Positions 36,212 through 45,413 of a DNA stretch of 64,000 bases are shown here, in pieces. Position 1 is the stretch's first letter; the number at the start of each line of letters is the position of its first letter. The position numbers and the translations under genes are program-made. Below the pieces are notes generated by a model that ran no database searches, was not told where the DNA came from, and was given only the letters and a program-made list of their open reading frames with translations. The stretch is from Ferroplasma acidiphilum (lineage in GTDB: Archaea; Thermoplasmatota; Thermoplasmata; Thermoplasmatales; Thermoplasmataceae), in contig NZ_CP015363.1 in the NCBI RefSeq assembly GCF_002078355.1, forward strand, positions 1,364,001-1,428,000. Reading direction: 5' to 3'.

Positions 36212-36679
36212 TTACAGTTTATTTATAAATTTAATCTCAACACCTTTTGTCCCTATTATTTTTAGAAATTCCAATGTGCCGGTTCCTTCTGCCAGGACGA
36301 TACTTGACCCGTTGGTTAGGGAAATTGAGTAGGATGTAACAGAGATGGTGTGACTGAGTAGATATGTAAATATTGCTATAACCACCACAAAGAAAAACAC
36401 ACCAATTGACAATCCAATATAGCCAAATGCGAGAAATAGCAACATGAGGAGAAACCCTACAATAATCAGAATAATGCGTAGAATATTTATACTTCGAAAA
36501 CCACCACGCCCGGTTATTACATTCAAACTTGCAATAGAACTATAATCGACATCTTTTTCTTCCTTGCCATTAAACAAAACAAGTTTTGTTTCAGTTGCAA
36601 TAATTTTTTTATTCCCATGTATATATTCTGCTAATACATCATTATATTGACCCTGTAAATTATCTGTTCCGGGTTGCAT
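36212..36679 (-). CDS. Two-helix membrane protein with flanking beta domains, unknown function
   Basis: A 155-residue protein. Residues 15-55 look like the first half of a PH-like beta domain (IIATETKLVLFNGKEEKDVDYSSI). Two hydrophobic helices follow (66-85 and 90-110), then a second strand-rich part (VTSYSISLTNGSSIVLAEG). The layout resembles bacterial PH-domain membrane proteins. No function is known. It stands alone with an AT-rich promoter region upstream (36690-36720). Confidence 0.55.
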   Translation of the reverse strand: MQPGTDNLQGQYNDVLAEYIHGNKKIIATETKLVLFNGKEEKDVDYSSIASLNVITGRGGFRSINILRIILIIVGFLLMLLFLAFGYIGLSIGVFFFVVVIAIFTYLLSHTISVTSYSISLTNGSSIVLAEGTGTLEFLKIIGTKGVEIKFINKL

Positions 36680-36826
36680 AATTCCACAATGAGGCTTTTG
36701 GTTATAAATTTTTAGGAAATGTTTTTTAGTATACTATTCCGAGAAATTATTTGAATTCATTGACAATGGGAATTTTAATTATGTATGGTAAATTGCAAAT
36801 GTGCCTAGATTTTCAAATAATAAAAA

Positions 36827-38239
36827 TTAGAGGGTAAACTTTCCAACTTCTTCAAGCATATCCGGTTTTTTAGCCCTGTAATAAAAATAGAGCACTATAA
36901 TGAACACAAAGTATATGCCAGAAATATATGAGGCGTAGTTAAGTGGTGGCGCCGGGGCAGGGTATACAACGTATACAATAGCAACTACAAGAGCTATTGC
37001 TACTGCCCAGGGTATTATTAAATGCTGTATTATTCTCAAAGTTCCTTTTCTTCTATGGTAAACCCCAAGGCCGATTCCAGCTATTGCATGGTTTGAAAAA
37101 CTGAAAATTGAGTTGCTTATTATAAGGAATAAGCTGGCTGTTAGAGGGCCGAGAATGAGGCCTGATACTATTGCTATGGTTATGCTCAGCAGGCCGGTGA
37201 ATATAACAAGGTTCCCTGGCACTTTGTGTTTATTAATACTGGTGAAAACTTTTGGAAATAAGATTTTATCCCTTGCATATGCATAGGATGTTCTCACAGT
37301 GCTTGTCTCGAATGCAACCCCTGATGAATTAAAACTATTAATGATAAATAAGACAAATACTGCAGCAACCGCCAGGCCAAGATATTTTGTATAAACATAA
37401 ATTCCAGGATCTGATAGGTTTGCATACTGGAACATATTGGTAACGCCGTAGACAACGGACTGGGCATAGGAACTAATTATTATAACTGCCCCTATTAACC
37501 CGGCAAGTATACCCAGTGCGAGGGGTATGTTTTTCTTTGGATTTTTAGTTTCCTCTGCTACCGGTACCACAGAATTCAACCCACCAAATGTAGCGATTCC
37601 AAGAATCATTTCAATTGCAATATCGGTATAGTTGAAATGCACTGCTGCAGCTGTGAATGGTACATATGAGTTATGCGGGCCGGCAATTACTATAAGGGCT
37701 ATTGATGTCCCTATAAGAAATATAAATTCAGCAAGGCCAGTATAAAGAACGTATTTTAAGGACAGTTTAACACCGAAGAAATTCAAGACTGTTGTCTCTC
37801 CAATAATTATAATTGTTAATGGTATCCAGATCCATGGATATGCTGCAGCTAGTGATGGATCCAGTGCGTAAAGGAAGGCGGTTAATCCTAACATGGCGAA
37901 TCCTGTATATCCAAGGAGGTAATAGTAATAATAGGAAATACCACCATAAAAAGACAGGAATTTGCCCCTGTCCCCGAAGGCTTTCCTGTGGAATGCTGCC
38001 CATGAATATGCGGATGCAACCTCCTTTGACCATTCATATGTCACCAGAGTCATGCCACAATAAATGATAAAGGCAAGAACTATAACAAGCGTCATTGAAG
38101 AGCCAACAGCCCCGGCAATTCCTACAAAAAATAAGGCAGTAACAGCAGCCGGGCCATTGGTTCCAAGCCCCTGGGCCAGTGCCTGCCACATGCTTAATGT
38201 ATGGGTAGCAAGGCCGGATTTTGAATCCAGATTGTCCAT
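36827..38239 (-). CDS. Amino acid permease, APC superfamily
   Basis: A 470-residue protein with 12 predicted helices. The first helix carries GPAAVTALFFVGIAGAVGSS, corresponding to the G(S/A)G substrate loop, and FGGLNSVVPVAEETKNPKKNIP near residue 213 is the APC signature. It should import amino acids or amines by proton symport, which suits an acidophile. The substrate is unknown. It is divergent from the BluB-like gene. Confidence 0.87.
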   Translation of the reverse strand: MDNLDSKSGLATHTLSMWQALAQGLGTNGPAAVTALFFVGIAGAVGSSMTLVIVLAFIIYCGMTLVTYEWSKEVASAYSWAAFHRKAFGDRGKFLSFYGGISYYYYYLLGYTGFAMLGLTAFLYALDPSLAAAYPWIWIPLTIIIIGETTVLNFFGVKLSLKYVLYTGLAEFIFLIGTSIALIVIAGPHNSYVPFTAAAVHFNYTDIAIEMILGIATFGGLNSVVPVAEETKNPKKNIPLALGILAGLIGAVIIISSYAQSVVYGVTNMFQYANLSDPGIYVYTKYLGLAVAAVFVLFIINSFNSSGVAFETSTVRTSYAYARDKILFPKVFTSINKHKVPGNLVIFTGLLSITIAIVSGLILGPLTASLFLIISNSIFSFSNHAIAGIGLGVYHRRKGTLRIIQHLIIPWAVAIALVVAIVYVVYPAPAPPLNYASYISGIYFVFIIVLYFYYRAKKPDMLEEVGKFTL

Positions 38240-38347
38240 CAGAATACAACTACAATTTATATATAAATTTATCGCAATATATATGGAACATGGAACACCT
38301 CAGATATTCTGATAGAATGTTATTATCATAGAAAGTTATACCCACAG

Positions 38348-39013
38348 ATGGATGTTTATGAAGCCATAAAAAAAAGGAGAGATGTAAGGTCGTGGTTTTC
38401 TGATAAACACATAGACAATAGCAGCCTGGGAAGAATATTGAAAGCAGGAAATTATGCACCTTCGGTGGGATTATCACAGCCATGGAACTATATTTTAATC
38501 AGGGATATAGAAACGAGAAAGAAAATTAAGGCAGTTGTAGAAGAAAAGAGAATGGATTTTTATAATTCTCTCCCGGATGAAAAAAAGATAAAATTCCAAA
38601 ATATAAAAATTGAAGGAATTTTAGAATCGGATCTTAATATGGCCGTAACATGCGATGTTTCCAGAAAAGGCCCCGACATACTGGGAAGGGCTACAATGCC
38701 GGAAATGTCGGAGTATAGTGTCGTGTTGTCAATAGAGAATATGTGGCTTGCTGCCAGAGCAGAGGGGATTGGAATGGGATGGATCAGTTTCATTGACCCT
38801 GATATGGTAAAGAAAATCTTGGGTATTCCTGAAAGTATTAAGCTTGTAGGATATCTTGCAGTGGGCTACCTTTCCGAAGACCATGATATACCGGAACTGG
38901 AGGAAAAGAAATGGGAAAAAAGGCTGGATGTTTCTAATTTTGTATACATGGACAAATGGGGAGAGAAGCCTGATCCAGAAACAATTGATAAACTGAAAAA
39001 TTCATGGATTTGA
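38348..39013 (+). CDS. bluB: BluB-like flavin-destructase/nitroreductase-fold protein
   Basis: A 221-residue nitroreductase-fold protein closest to BluB (5,6-dimethylbenzimidazole synthase). Seen motifs: RRDVRSWF near residue 11, APSVGLSQPWNYIL near residue 37, TCDVSRKGPDILGR near 100, MPEMSEYS, and NMWLAARAEGIGMGWISF near 135, which is the BluB form and not the general nitroreductase form. BluB breaks reduced FMN with O2 to make the lower ligand of cobalamin. Archaea are usually thought not to use that ligand, so the role needs care. The 3' end overlaps the Nudix gene by 12 nt. Confidence 0.78.
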   Translation: MDVYEAIKKRRDVRSWFSDKHIDNSSLGRILKAGNYAPSVGLSQPWNYILIRDIETRKKIKAVVEEKRMDFYNSLPDEKKIKFQNIKIEGILESDLNMAVTCDVSRKGPDILGRATMPEMSEYSVVLSIENMWLAARAEGIGMGWISFIDPDMVKKILGIPESIKLVGYLAVGYLSEDHDIPELEEKKWEKRLDVSNFVYMDKWGEKPDPETIDKLKNSWI

Positions 39014-39421
39014 GGAAAAATAATCATAAAGTATGCGGTATGTTAACCCGAACACGATATAATCCCTGAATTTATATGTTTCATTTTTATGCATAAGTTC
39101 TTCCCGCGTTGCCCAGAAATACTTTGAGATTTCATTGTCCGGATGTATTGCTGTTTCAGTGGAAAAACACTCATATGCCTCTACACTCACATTTCCATTC
39201 AAAGTATGGTATATTCCCAGTGACCTTTTAACAGTGATTGGCAGTCCTACCTCTTCCATGGTTTCCCTTATTGCTGCCTGTTCACAGCTTTCATTCCTTT
39301 CCCTGTGCCCTCCAGGAAGTGCCATCTGCCCTGACCATGGGTCTCCATCCTGTTCAGCCCGTTTTATTAACAGAAATTTATCACGGTTAAATATAAGGGC
39401 TACGGCTGCCATGCATTCCAT
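39002..39421 (-). CDS. Nudix hydrolase
   Basis: A 139-residue single-domain Nudix protein. The Nudix box runs from GGHRERNE (near residue 38) through AAIRETMEEVGL and fits G-x5-E-x7-REx-EExG. The N-terminal MAAVALIF and the WSGQMALPGG segment resemble CoA pyrophosphatases (NudL type), so CoA or a dinucleotide may be the substrate. It is convergent with bluB, with a 12-nt overlap. Confidence 0.85.
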   Translation of the reverse strand: MECMAAVALIFNRDKFLLIKRAEQDGDPWSGQMALPGGHRERNESCEQAAIRETMEEVGLPITVKRSLGIYHTLNGNVSVEAYECFSTETAIHPDNEISKYFWATREELMHKNETYKFRDYIVFGLTYRILYDYFSSNP

Positions 39422-39460
39422 AGATTATTATGAAAAATGTATATTTAACAGTATTCAAAA

Positions 39461-39762
39461 GGTGGAAATGCCCGGAGTAAGCCTCCTTCTGTTAGCCTTT
39501 CGGTTGGCAACATTCGACTATGCGTCTTACCTGAATCTAGCAGCTGTAGTCAACGATTCAATTTAGACTTGCTCCCTGCAGGGAGAGTTCTCATCAGCAC
39601 TCCATGAAACGTCATTTTTTCAAATCATCCTTCACATGGAACCGTTTATTTCTTGTCTCTTAACCATGCCTCTCGGCATACCGGCTTTCACCGGTTGCAG
39701 CCAGCTGTGGAGGGGGGACTTTCCTCACCTTTCGGCGTCAGTTGCCCTCGGGCTTTTCCACC
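39461..39762 (-). ncRNA. rnpB: RNase P RNA
   Basis: The minus-strand transcript begins GGTGGAAAAGCCCG and ends CGGGCATTTCCACC, which pair as the long P1 helix. Just inside the 5' end lies GAGGAAAGTCC, the universal conserved region I, and near the 3' end ACAGAAGGAGGCTTA, the conserved region V. The body holds several further GC-rich hairpins. Length is about 302 nt, normal for archaea. A TATA-like box (near 39784-39792) lies about 25 nt upstream of the 5' end. The RNA removes 5' leaders from tRNAs. Frames that cross it in either direction are not genes. Confidence 0.95.
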
Positions 39763-39791
39763 AGTTTATCGCTGCAAAAGATTTAAACTTA

Positions 39792-41102
39792 TCAGGATTG
39801 CACGCATTCGCTATCGTATGTTGCATCATTGCGATATCCGAATATTTCCCGGAATACAAACAGTGTTATTACAATTCCCGAAAAAGAAGCAATGGCCACC
39901 ACCAGGGTTGAGTACCCCATCCCTATGGCTGAAAACATAATGGGAAATATGGAAATAGATAGAAATGAAGGGAGCTGGTAAATGAAATTGGAGATGCCTA
40001 CAGCTTTGCCCCTCATGTCTGAATCGGCAACCAGAGCCTGTGAAGTAGTTATTGGCTCATTATTCCAGTGGTTTCCCCATACAAATATCATCATGGATAC
40101 CGGCAAAACAATATATATATTAAACAGAAGTGCCAATCCTGATATGACAAGCCCGGCAAACGATAGTGCAAAACCTGAATAACTTAATTTTCTCAGACCT
40201 ATTTTAGGCAAAATCTTCGGGCCTAAATAGCCAGCAGGAATTCCTATAGAATAAATGCCGATAATGATAAAACGGTCATTAATTGCACCGGAGATTCCAA
40301 ATTTCAATATTATATAAGGAATGAAAAAGGCAAATGTCCCGACCTCAATCCCGCTTGCGATTCCACAGCACCAGCTATACATAGATGTTCTCCACTGTAC
40401 CCGGTTATGCCTTAATTTCCGGAAGAAATCAATGTAAGTAGCTTCTTTATTGCTAGCTTTCCATATATCTGATTCCGGTATTCTTTTATAGGACAGAAGA
40501 AGGAACAGTACTGGAATTATCTGGATCAGTATGGCAATTTTCCATATTGCTGTGGCTTTTAAGCCAGAAATTAGTAGAATTACCACGCTTCCATTTAAAC
40601 CCAGTATAGCCACGCTCGCCATGAGTGTGTTATAAGCCCCTGTAACCTCACGGTGCCCGGGTTTTTCTGTCTCCATAATATATGAGTAAACGTTGGCAAT
40701 ATCTGCACCTGCAGGAATTCCTGCAAGAAACCGGAATATAACCAGCATTGTCAAATTAATTGAAAGTGCGGATAGTATTGCAGAGATGAGGAATAAAATG
40801 AGATTGAAAAAGAACAGTTTCCTCCTGCCAAAGCGGTCTACCATATACCCTCCAAGTACTGACCCGATAGATGCTCCTCCTATAGTTGCACCTGTAACAA
40901 GACCCAGCATCGTTGTTCCAAATCTTAAGCTGTGTTCCACAAATATGCTTATCATGGGGATAGAGAATATGTTCCATTCATCGATAAAAAGTGATGTTAG
41001 CATAATTTTTGATATGCCACTATTGCCTTGTGGATATTCGGTTTCCATGAAAGCTAAGTCAATAATGTTAAAAGAAAATGTGCAAAGGTGCATTTTGTGC
41101 AC
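39792..41102 (-). CDS. Major facilitator superfamily transporter
   Basis: A 436-residue MFS protein with 12 helices. GSVLGGYMVDRFGRRK near residue 96 is the loop 2-3 signature, and SYIMETEKPGHREV near 145 lies in the next loop. It may start at 41102, where a TATA-like box (near 41126) lies about 24 nt upstream, or at the downstream ATG at 41048. The upstream MFS gene ends 13 nt before 41102, so they may share a transcript. The substrate is unknown; the sugar-porter-like motifs fit an organic acid or sugar. Its 3' end lies only 30 bp from the 5' end of the RNase P RNA gene. Confidence 0.82.
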   Translation of the reverse strand: MHKMHLCTFSFNIIDLAFMETEYPQGNSGISKIMLTSLFIDEWNIFSIPMISIFVEHSLRFGTTMLGLVTGATIGGASIGSVLGGYMVDRFGRRKLFFFNLILFLISAILSALSINLTMLVIFRFLAGIPAGADIANVYSYIMETEKPGHREVTGAYNTLMASVAILGLNGSVVILLISGLKATAIWKIAILIQIIPVLFLLLSYKRIPESDIWKASNKEATYIDFFRKLRHNRVQWRTSMYSWCCGIASGIEVGTFAFFIPYIILKFGISGAINDRFIIIGIYSIGIPAGYLGPKILPKIGLRKLSYSGFALSFAGLVISGLALLFNIYIVLPVSMMIFVWGNHWNNEPITTSQALVADSDMRGKAVGISNFIYQLPSFLSISIFPIMFSAIGMGYSTLVVAIASFSGIVITLFVFREIFGYRNDATYDSECVQS

Positions 41103-41115
41103 CGGTAGAAAATTT

Positions 41116-42255
41116 TTATATCTTTATCTTCCTGTATTTTACAAAGAATATAATATCATAGGAAAGCTTCAGGGCTCCACCGGCGAAAAACATAAAGGGT
41201 GGAAATACTGTCATCACAGCACCCACAATCCCGGGTCCGGGAATCAGGGCACCATTCCGCACTGCTGAAAATATAGAATTGCTATTTACCCGGTAATTCT
41301 CTTCAATAACAGTATTTATAAGGGTATCCCGAGCCGGCACATCCATCTGGCTTGTTGTCTGCCTGAGAAACAGGAATATTTCACTGATAGCAAGTACGTG
41401 TATAACAGGCACAAGCATTAAAAATATGTTGCTCACCGAATGTGTGTATACCATGGTCCTTATAAGACCTATTTTTGATGAAATTAAGGGAGAGATCAGA
41501 ATAGATATTGTGGTTATAATATTGACTGCAACAAAAATCAAACCGGCTGTGCTCAGGGATATGTGGTATACGTATTTGAAATACAGTGAAATCATTGATA
41601 CTGTTACCATGCCGCCGGCAAATGAGTCCATTGCAAAGAGGTATGATAGTGAAAACACCCTCTTTTTTGTTTCTACATCCAGATCCTTTCCCTTCATCCT
41701 TTTATGCTGCGGGAACCTTATAAATAGGTACAGTACAAACTGGCATAGTGCCACAAGTGTGAGTAAAAGGAATACTATCCTGTAATCGATGTTCACATAA
41801 AAGAATAGGAATAATGAAGCTATTATTGATGCCCCATAGGAAAAAAAGTTATAGAGTGAAAATGCCATTCTCTTGCTTTTCATATCCGTTTCATAATGAG
41901 CCATAGCATACTGTTCTATTGGCTGGTTCGGGCTTATGTCCCTGCCTGAAAGGGAAATTGAGCCAAGCATTAGGGAAAAGATAAAGACATAAAAATTCAT
42001 GAATATAAAATTCAACAGCAGGGCTATGGCCAGTGCGGCGGAAATTGCATACATTTTGAGCCAGTTCTTAATATTCAATGCGGGAAATACGTAAATTATC
42101 AGTGTTGAGAATGCAATGCTGAATAATACTATGATTCCAACATCAAAAACATTTACAAATTTTGACAGGTAGAAAGGGGTTATAACTGCTAGCATCGATA
42201 GTATAAATGACCTCGATGCCTTTGAAACTGAAATAAAATAACTCTGGGCCTTCAT
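41116..42255 (-). CDS. Major facilitator superfamily transporter, divergent
   Basis: A 379-residue protein with 11-12 hydrophobic helices. The N-terminal half has only a weak MFS loop signature; LSGRDISPNQPIEQYAMAHY near residue 103 and TTSQMDVPARDTLINTVI near 310 are conserved in archaeal MFS proteins of unknown substrate. It lies in one direction with the next MFS gene and the aldehyde dehydrogenase (gap 20 nt), so all three are likely to be one operon. Confidence 0.72.
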   Translation of the reverse strand: MKAQSYFISVSKASRSFILSMLAVITPFYLSKFVNVFDVGIIVLFSIAFSTLIIYVFPALNIKNWLKMYAISAALAIALLLNFIFMNFYVFIFSLMLGSISLSGRDISPNQPIEQYAMAHYETDMKSKRMAFSLYNFFSYGASIIASLFLFFYVNIDYRIVFLLLTLVALCQFVLYLFIRFPQHKRMKGKDLDVETKKRVFSLSYLFAMDSFAGGMVTVSMISLYFKYVYHISLSTAGLIFVAVNIITTISILISPLISSKIGLIRTMVYTHSVSNIFLMLVPVIHVLAISEIFLFLRQTTSQMDVPARDTLINTVIEENYRVNSNSIFSAVRNGALIPGPGIVGAVMTVFPPFMFFAGGALKLSYDIIFFVKYRKIKI

Positions 42256-42275
42256 ATAAATCGTTAATGGTTAGT

Positions 42276-43589
42276 TCAATTCACCCATACGGTTTTTATA
42301 TTCGTAAACTCAAGTATTCCATATCTGGATAGTTCACGTCCGATTCCGCTTTTCTTCGTCCCGCCAAATGGCAATCTCGGGTCGGAAGCAACAATTTTAT
42401 TGATTGATACTGTACCTGATTCTATGTATGGAACAAGTTTTTCTGCATTATCCGGGTCTCCCCATATTGAGCATCCGAGCCCGTATGGAGTATCATTTGC
42501 AAGTTTTATTGCTTCTTCTATATTCCTGAACCTGCTCAACATTGCAACAGGCCCGAAAACCTCTTCCCCATAATCTTTATCCATTTTTACCAGTGCTGGC
42601 CTTATTACATTTCCAAAGTTATCCCCGGTAGAGATTACAGTTCCCATAGATTTCAATTCCTTAAGTTGCTTTGTTATTATATCTTTCTGTGATACAGAGG
42701 ATAGTGGGCCAATATATGTGTCTTTATCCAGCTGGTCTCCCACTTTTACCCTGCTATATTCCTCCAGCATTCTTCTGGAAAATTCATCGTATATAGAATC
42801 ATTTATAAGGAATCTTTTAGAGGCAATGCAACTCTGGCCATTATTCTGCAGTCTCGCGTAAACGGAGTTTTTTACTGCTTCATCTATATTTGAAGAATCC
42901 AGGACAATATAGGGATCTGAACCACCCAGTTCCATTACAAATTTCTTTATGTTTTTTCCTGCTTCAGCAGCTATTATAGACCCTGCAGCTGTAGACCCTG
43001 TAAATGAAACACCGTCTGAGAATTTAATGGCATCATCTATTATTTTGCCTGTTGTTATTGTAGACCTAAATGTATCAAGATTAAACAACTCCTGGATTTT
43101 CAAAGAAGACCCGCTTACTATGGAAGCGTGCTTGAGAAGAACAGCGTTCCCTGCCAGCAATGCGGGAATTGCAGCTCTTGCCACCTGCCATAATGGGAAG
43201 TTCCATGGCATTATTATGATTATAACCCCAAGTGGGTCAAATCTTATATAGGATTTTTTTGCCTCTGTATGTACATATTCATTTTCCAGGGACTTTTCGC
43301 CATTTTCAATGTAATAATCAAAGAGCCTGAGTGTTTTCTGTACTTCTGCAATGCTCTGGCTTATAGGTTTTCCCATCTCGGATGACATCAATGTTGCAAG
43401 GCTTTCAGCATTTTTTTCAAAATTTTTCTTTGATTCTTTCAGCATGTCAATTCTTTTATCAATATCTACCCTCCATTTGAGCTGGTTTTCCTTTAGAGTT
43501 CTCATAGTCTCCTTAACATCTTCAATGCTAGCTACATCATACCTGCCAAGTTCTTTTTCTGTAAAAGGGTTAAATGTTGATATTTCCAT
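42276..43589 (-). CDS. NAD(P)-dependent aldehyde dehydrogenase, succinate-semialdehyde type
   Basis: A 437-residue aldehyde dehydrogenase. MPWNFPLWQ near residue 128, GSTAAG near 199, the catalytic Glu in VMELGGSDPYI near 222 and the catalytic Cys in NNGQSCIASKRF near 255 are all present; EVFGPVA closes the family core. The Gly-Ser-Asp-Pro in the ELGGSDP motif is typical of the YneI-type succinate-semialdehyde branch. In Thermoplasmatales related enzymes also oxidise glyceraldehyde in the non-phosphorylating Entner-Doudoroff route, so the substrate remains open. Confidence 0.85.
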   Translation of the reverse strand: MEISTFNPFTEKELGRYDVASIEDVKETMRTLKENQLKWRVDIDKRIDMLKESKKNFEKNAESLATLMSSEMGKPISQSIAEVQKTLRLFDYYIENGEKSLENEYVHTEAKKSYIRFDPLGVIIIIMPWNFPLWQVARAAIPALLAGNAVLLKHASIVSGSSLKIQELFNLDTFRSTITTGKIIDDAIKFSDGVSFTGSTAAGSIIAAEAGKNIKKFVMELGGSDPYIVLDSSNIDEAVKNSVYARLQNNGQSCIASKRFLINDSIYDEFSRRMLEEYSRVKVGDQLDKDTYIGPLSSVSQKDIITKQLKELKSMGTVISTGDNFGNVIRPALVKMDKDYGEEVFGPVAMLSRFRNIEEAIKLANDTPYGLGCSIWGDPDNAEKLVPYIESGTVSINKIVASDPRLPFGGTKKSGIGRELSRYGILEFTNIKTVWVN

Positions 43590-43723
43590 ATATAAAAATG
43601 GATATTGATTACTTTACCTTTTTGGTGCCGGCACATGACATTATTTTGTCGGCAGCTATATTTGATTATTACACTAAGTAATAATACTGCAAAATTAATT
43701 ATAAAAGTATTTCATTACACACC

Positions 43724-44650
43724 ATGATTGGAGCTATTCTTGCAGGAGGGTATGGCAAACGGCTGAAACCTATAACAGACCATATACCCAAGGCACTGGT
43801 GGAAATTAAGGATAATTATACCATAATGGACAGGCAGCTTTTTGATTTTAAAAATATAGGAATCACTGATGTTTATATCCTTTCCGGATACCTGAGCGAG
43901 GTTATAGAAGAACGTTATAAAAATTATAAAGATATGAATATCCATTATCTCAGGGAAGACAAACCTATGGGAACTTTATTTTCACTCTCAAACCTCATGA
44001 AAAATATAAATGAGGACGCCATAGTAAGAAATGGAGATACTGTTACCGACATAAATTTCAGGAGCTTTGTGGAGTTTTCGAAATCGAGGGCTTATGATGT
44101 AATAATGTATGTAACTAAAATGCAGAGCCCTTACGGGATAGTAGAATTTTCAGGGGACAAGGTTGACAATTTCAGGGAAAAGCCTGAACTTAACCATTAT
44201 ATCAATGCAGGATTATACTATATAAAAAAATCTGCATTTGAGACATTTTTCAGAAAATATATGGAAAAGGATATTGAAAAAAGTGTTTTTCCGTACCTTG
44301 TAAACAATAACAGGATGGGTGTGTACTGCGAGGACGCCCTCTGGTTTGGCATAGACAGTGAAAAGGATTTAGGAACCATAAAAGAATTATACAAAGGCAG
44401 GGAAGACACATCATATGGATATTTGAAAACATTATATTTTGATAAGAGTAAAAGTATAGTCGAGTACTATATCAGATCCGGTGAAAACGTTGAAATTCAA
44501 GCTGGAAAAATATTGAAAATAGATTCCGGGACAGGCTATATTGAGAATGACACAGATCAAAAATATTCTAAGGGGCAGGTAATAAGAACTGGGGATACCA
44601 CATTATTGTATGCATATGAGAATACAATAATGGAAGAGATATCCATATAA
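43724..44650 (+). CDS. Sugar nucleotidyltransferase with an extra C-terminal domain
   Basis: A 308-residue protein. Residues 1-225 are a nucleotidyltransferase: AILAGGYGKRLKPIT, then IPKALVEI, a RNGDTVTD metal site and FREKPE. The closest types are mannose-1-phosphate guanylyltransferase or glucose-1-phosphate thymidylyltransferase. Residues 235-308 are strand-rich and lack the usual hexapeptide repeats; they look like a small cupin or beta domain (YYIRSGENVEIQAGKILKI). That tail is unusual for the family. A TATA-like tract near 43694-43704 precedes the ATG. Confidence 0.78.
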   Translation: MIGAILAGGYGKRLKPITDHIPKALVEIKDNYTIMDRQLFDFKNIGITDVYILSGYLSEVIEERYKNYKDMNIHYLREDKPMGTLFSLSNLMKNINEDAIVRNGDTVTDINFRSFVEFSKSRAYDVIMYVTKMQSPYGIVEFSGDKVDNFREKPELNHYINAGLYYIKKSAFETFFRKYMEKDIEKSVFPYLVNNNRMGVYCEDALWFGIDSEKDLGTIKELYKGREDTSYGYLKTLYFDKSKSIVEYYIRSGENVEIQAGKILKIDSGTGYIENDTDQKYSKGQVIRTGDTTLLYAYENTIMEEISI

Positions 44651-44728
44651 AAATATATTAGAAATCGACCATCATACTATATAAAGTATATTCATAATAT
44701 TTAATAACATGTTATTAATGATATTGGC

Positions 44729-45079
44729 ATGACAGTTAGCAGGGAAGAATTGTTTAAAGCCATTGACAACATTTATGGTAGAAAAGGAATGTCTAAAAAA
44801 GATTCAGAAGATCTCTGCGACTTTATCCTTTCTTTTTTTGGATATGAAGATTATATAATAGACAATGTTCTTTCGGCTGCTGAAAGGGATGTTTTTTACA
44901 ATCTTGAGGAATATGGAATAGTAACAACCCACAGGGAGGAAATTAATATAGTGCATGGAAAGGCATGGCGTATCAACCAGTGGTACCTGGACAAAGCCAA
45001 AATAAATAGGCTGGCAAAAGAAGAAAAAAAGGAAGATTCCGAAAAAAATATATACGATTCAATATTCAAAAACATGTAA
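44729..45079 (+). CDS. DUF6015-like archaeal protein
   Basis: A 116-residue helical protein with a winged-helix look: MSKKDSEDLCDFILSFFGY, then DNVLSAAERDVFYNLEEYGIVTTHREE and HGKAWRINQWYLD. The last part matches a family common in Thermoplasmata (DUF6015), perhaps DNA-binding. The C-terminal 25 residues are charged. The gene stands alone after the nucleotidyltransferase. Confidence 0.65.
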   Translation: MTVSREELFKAIDNIYGRKGMSKKDSEDLCDFILSFFGYEDYIIDNVLSAAERDVFYNLEEYGIVTTHREEINIVHGKAWRINQWYLDKAKINRLAKEEKKEDSEKNIYDSIFKNM

Positions 45080-45413
45080 ATGGTAATTTTTATACTTTAT
45101 TTTAGAGTTATTAATATAGCATTTTCTTATTGACAGCAACTTTAATATGTAAATCTATTATGTAAAATTAGTGTGAATGCTATGAAAGCCATATAAAAAA
45201 TAATCTATACTAATAATCAATCTATATTTATCTATATGAAACTGAATATACATACTATATGCTATTGATTTCACACGAAGAATTCATAGTATTTTCTGAT
45301 CATTGACATACTGGAATGATAGTTAACATTATTATACAAGGAACTTAATTCTCGATATGATACACTTATGACCTTAAGCAAAGTTTTAAATATAGCACAA
45401 TGTTACATTTTAT
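45080..45413. other. Intergenic stretch with a transposon-end relic and the MFS promoter
   Basis: These 334 bp hold the diverged element end (45235-45362) and, beyond it, a TATA-like box (near 45384-45392) about 25 nt before the MFS start at 45414. Nothing else is seen in 45080-45234. Confidence 0.55.
45235..45362 (-). repeat. Diverged copy of the left end of the 21882-25590 element
   Basis: The reverse complement of this stretch matches 21882-22022 with roughly three-quarters identity over about 125 bp, including a shared TGATCATTG block, TTATACAAGG and the 23-bp terminal repeat (45340-45362). No transposase frame is left. It shows that the 140 bp next to the left end at 21882 belong to the outer element and not to its IS110-like insert. 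Confidence 0.65.

Noticed and set aside
39636-39940. Plus-strand open frames of about 90 codons
   Set aside because: They run antisense through the RNase P RNA gene and owe their length to its GC-rich composition; they show no protein family features.
40693-41268. A 191-codon plus-strand frame across two MFS genes
   Set aside because: It is antisense to two transporter genes with clear MFS signatures and has no recognisable domain.
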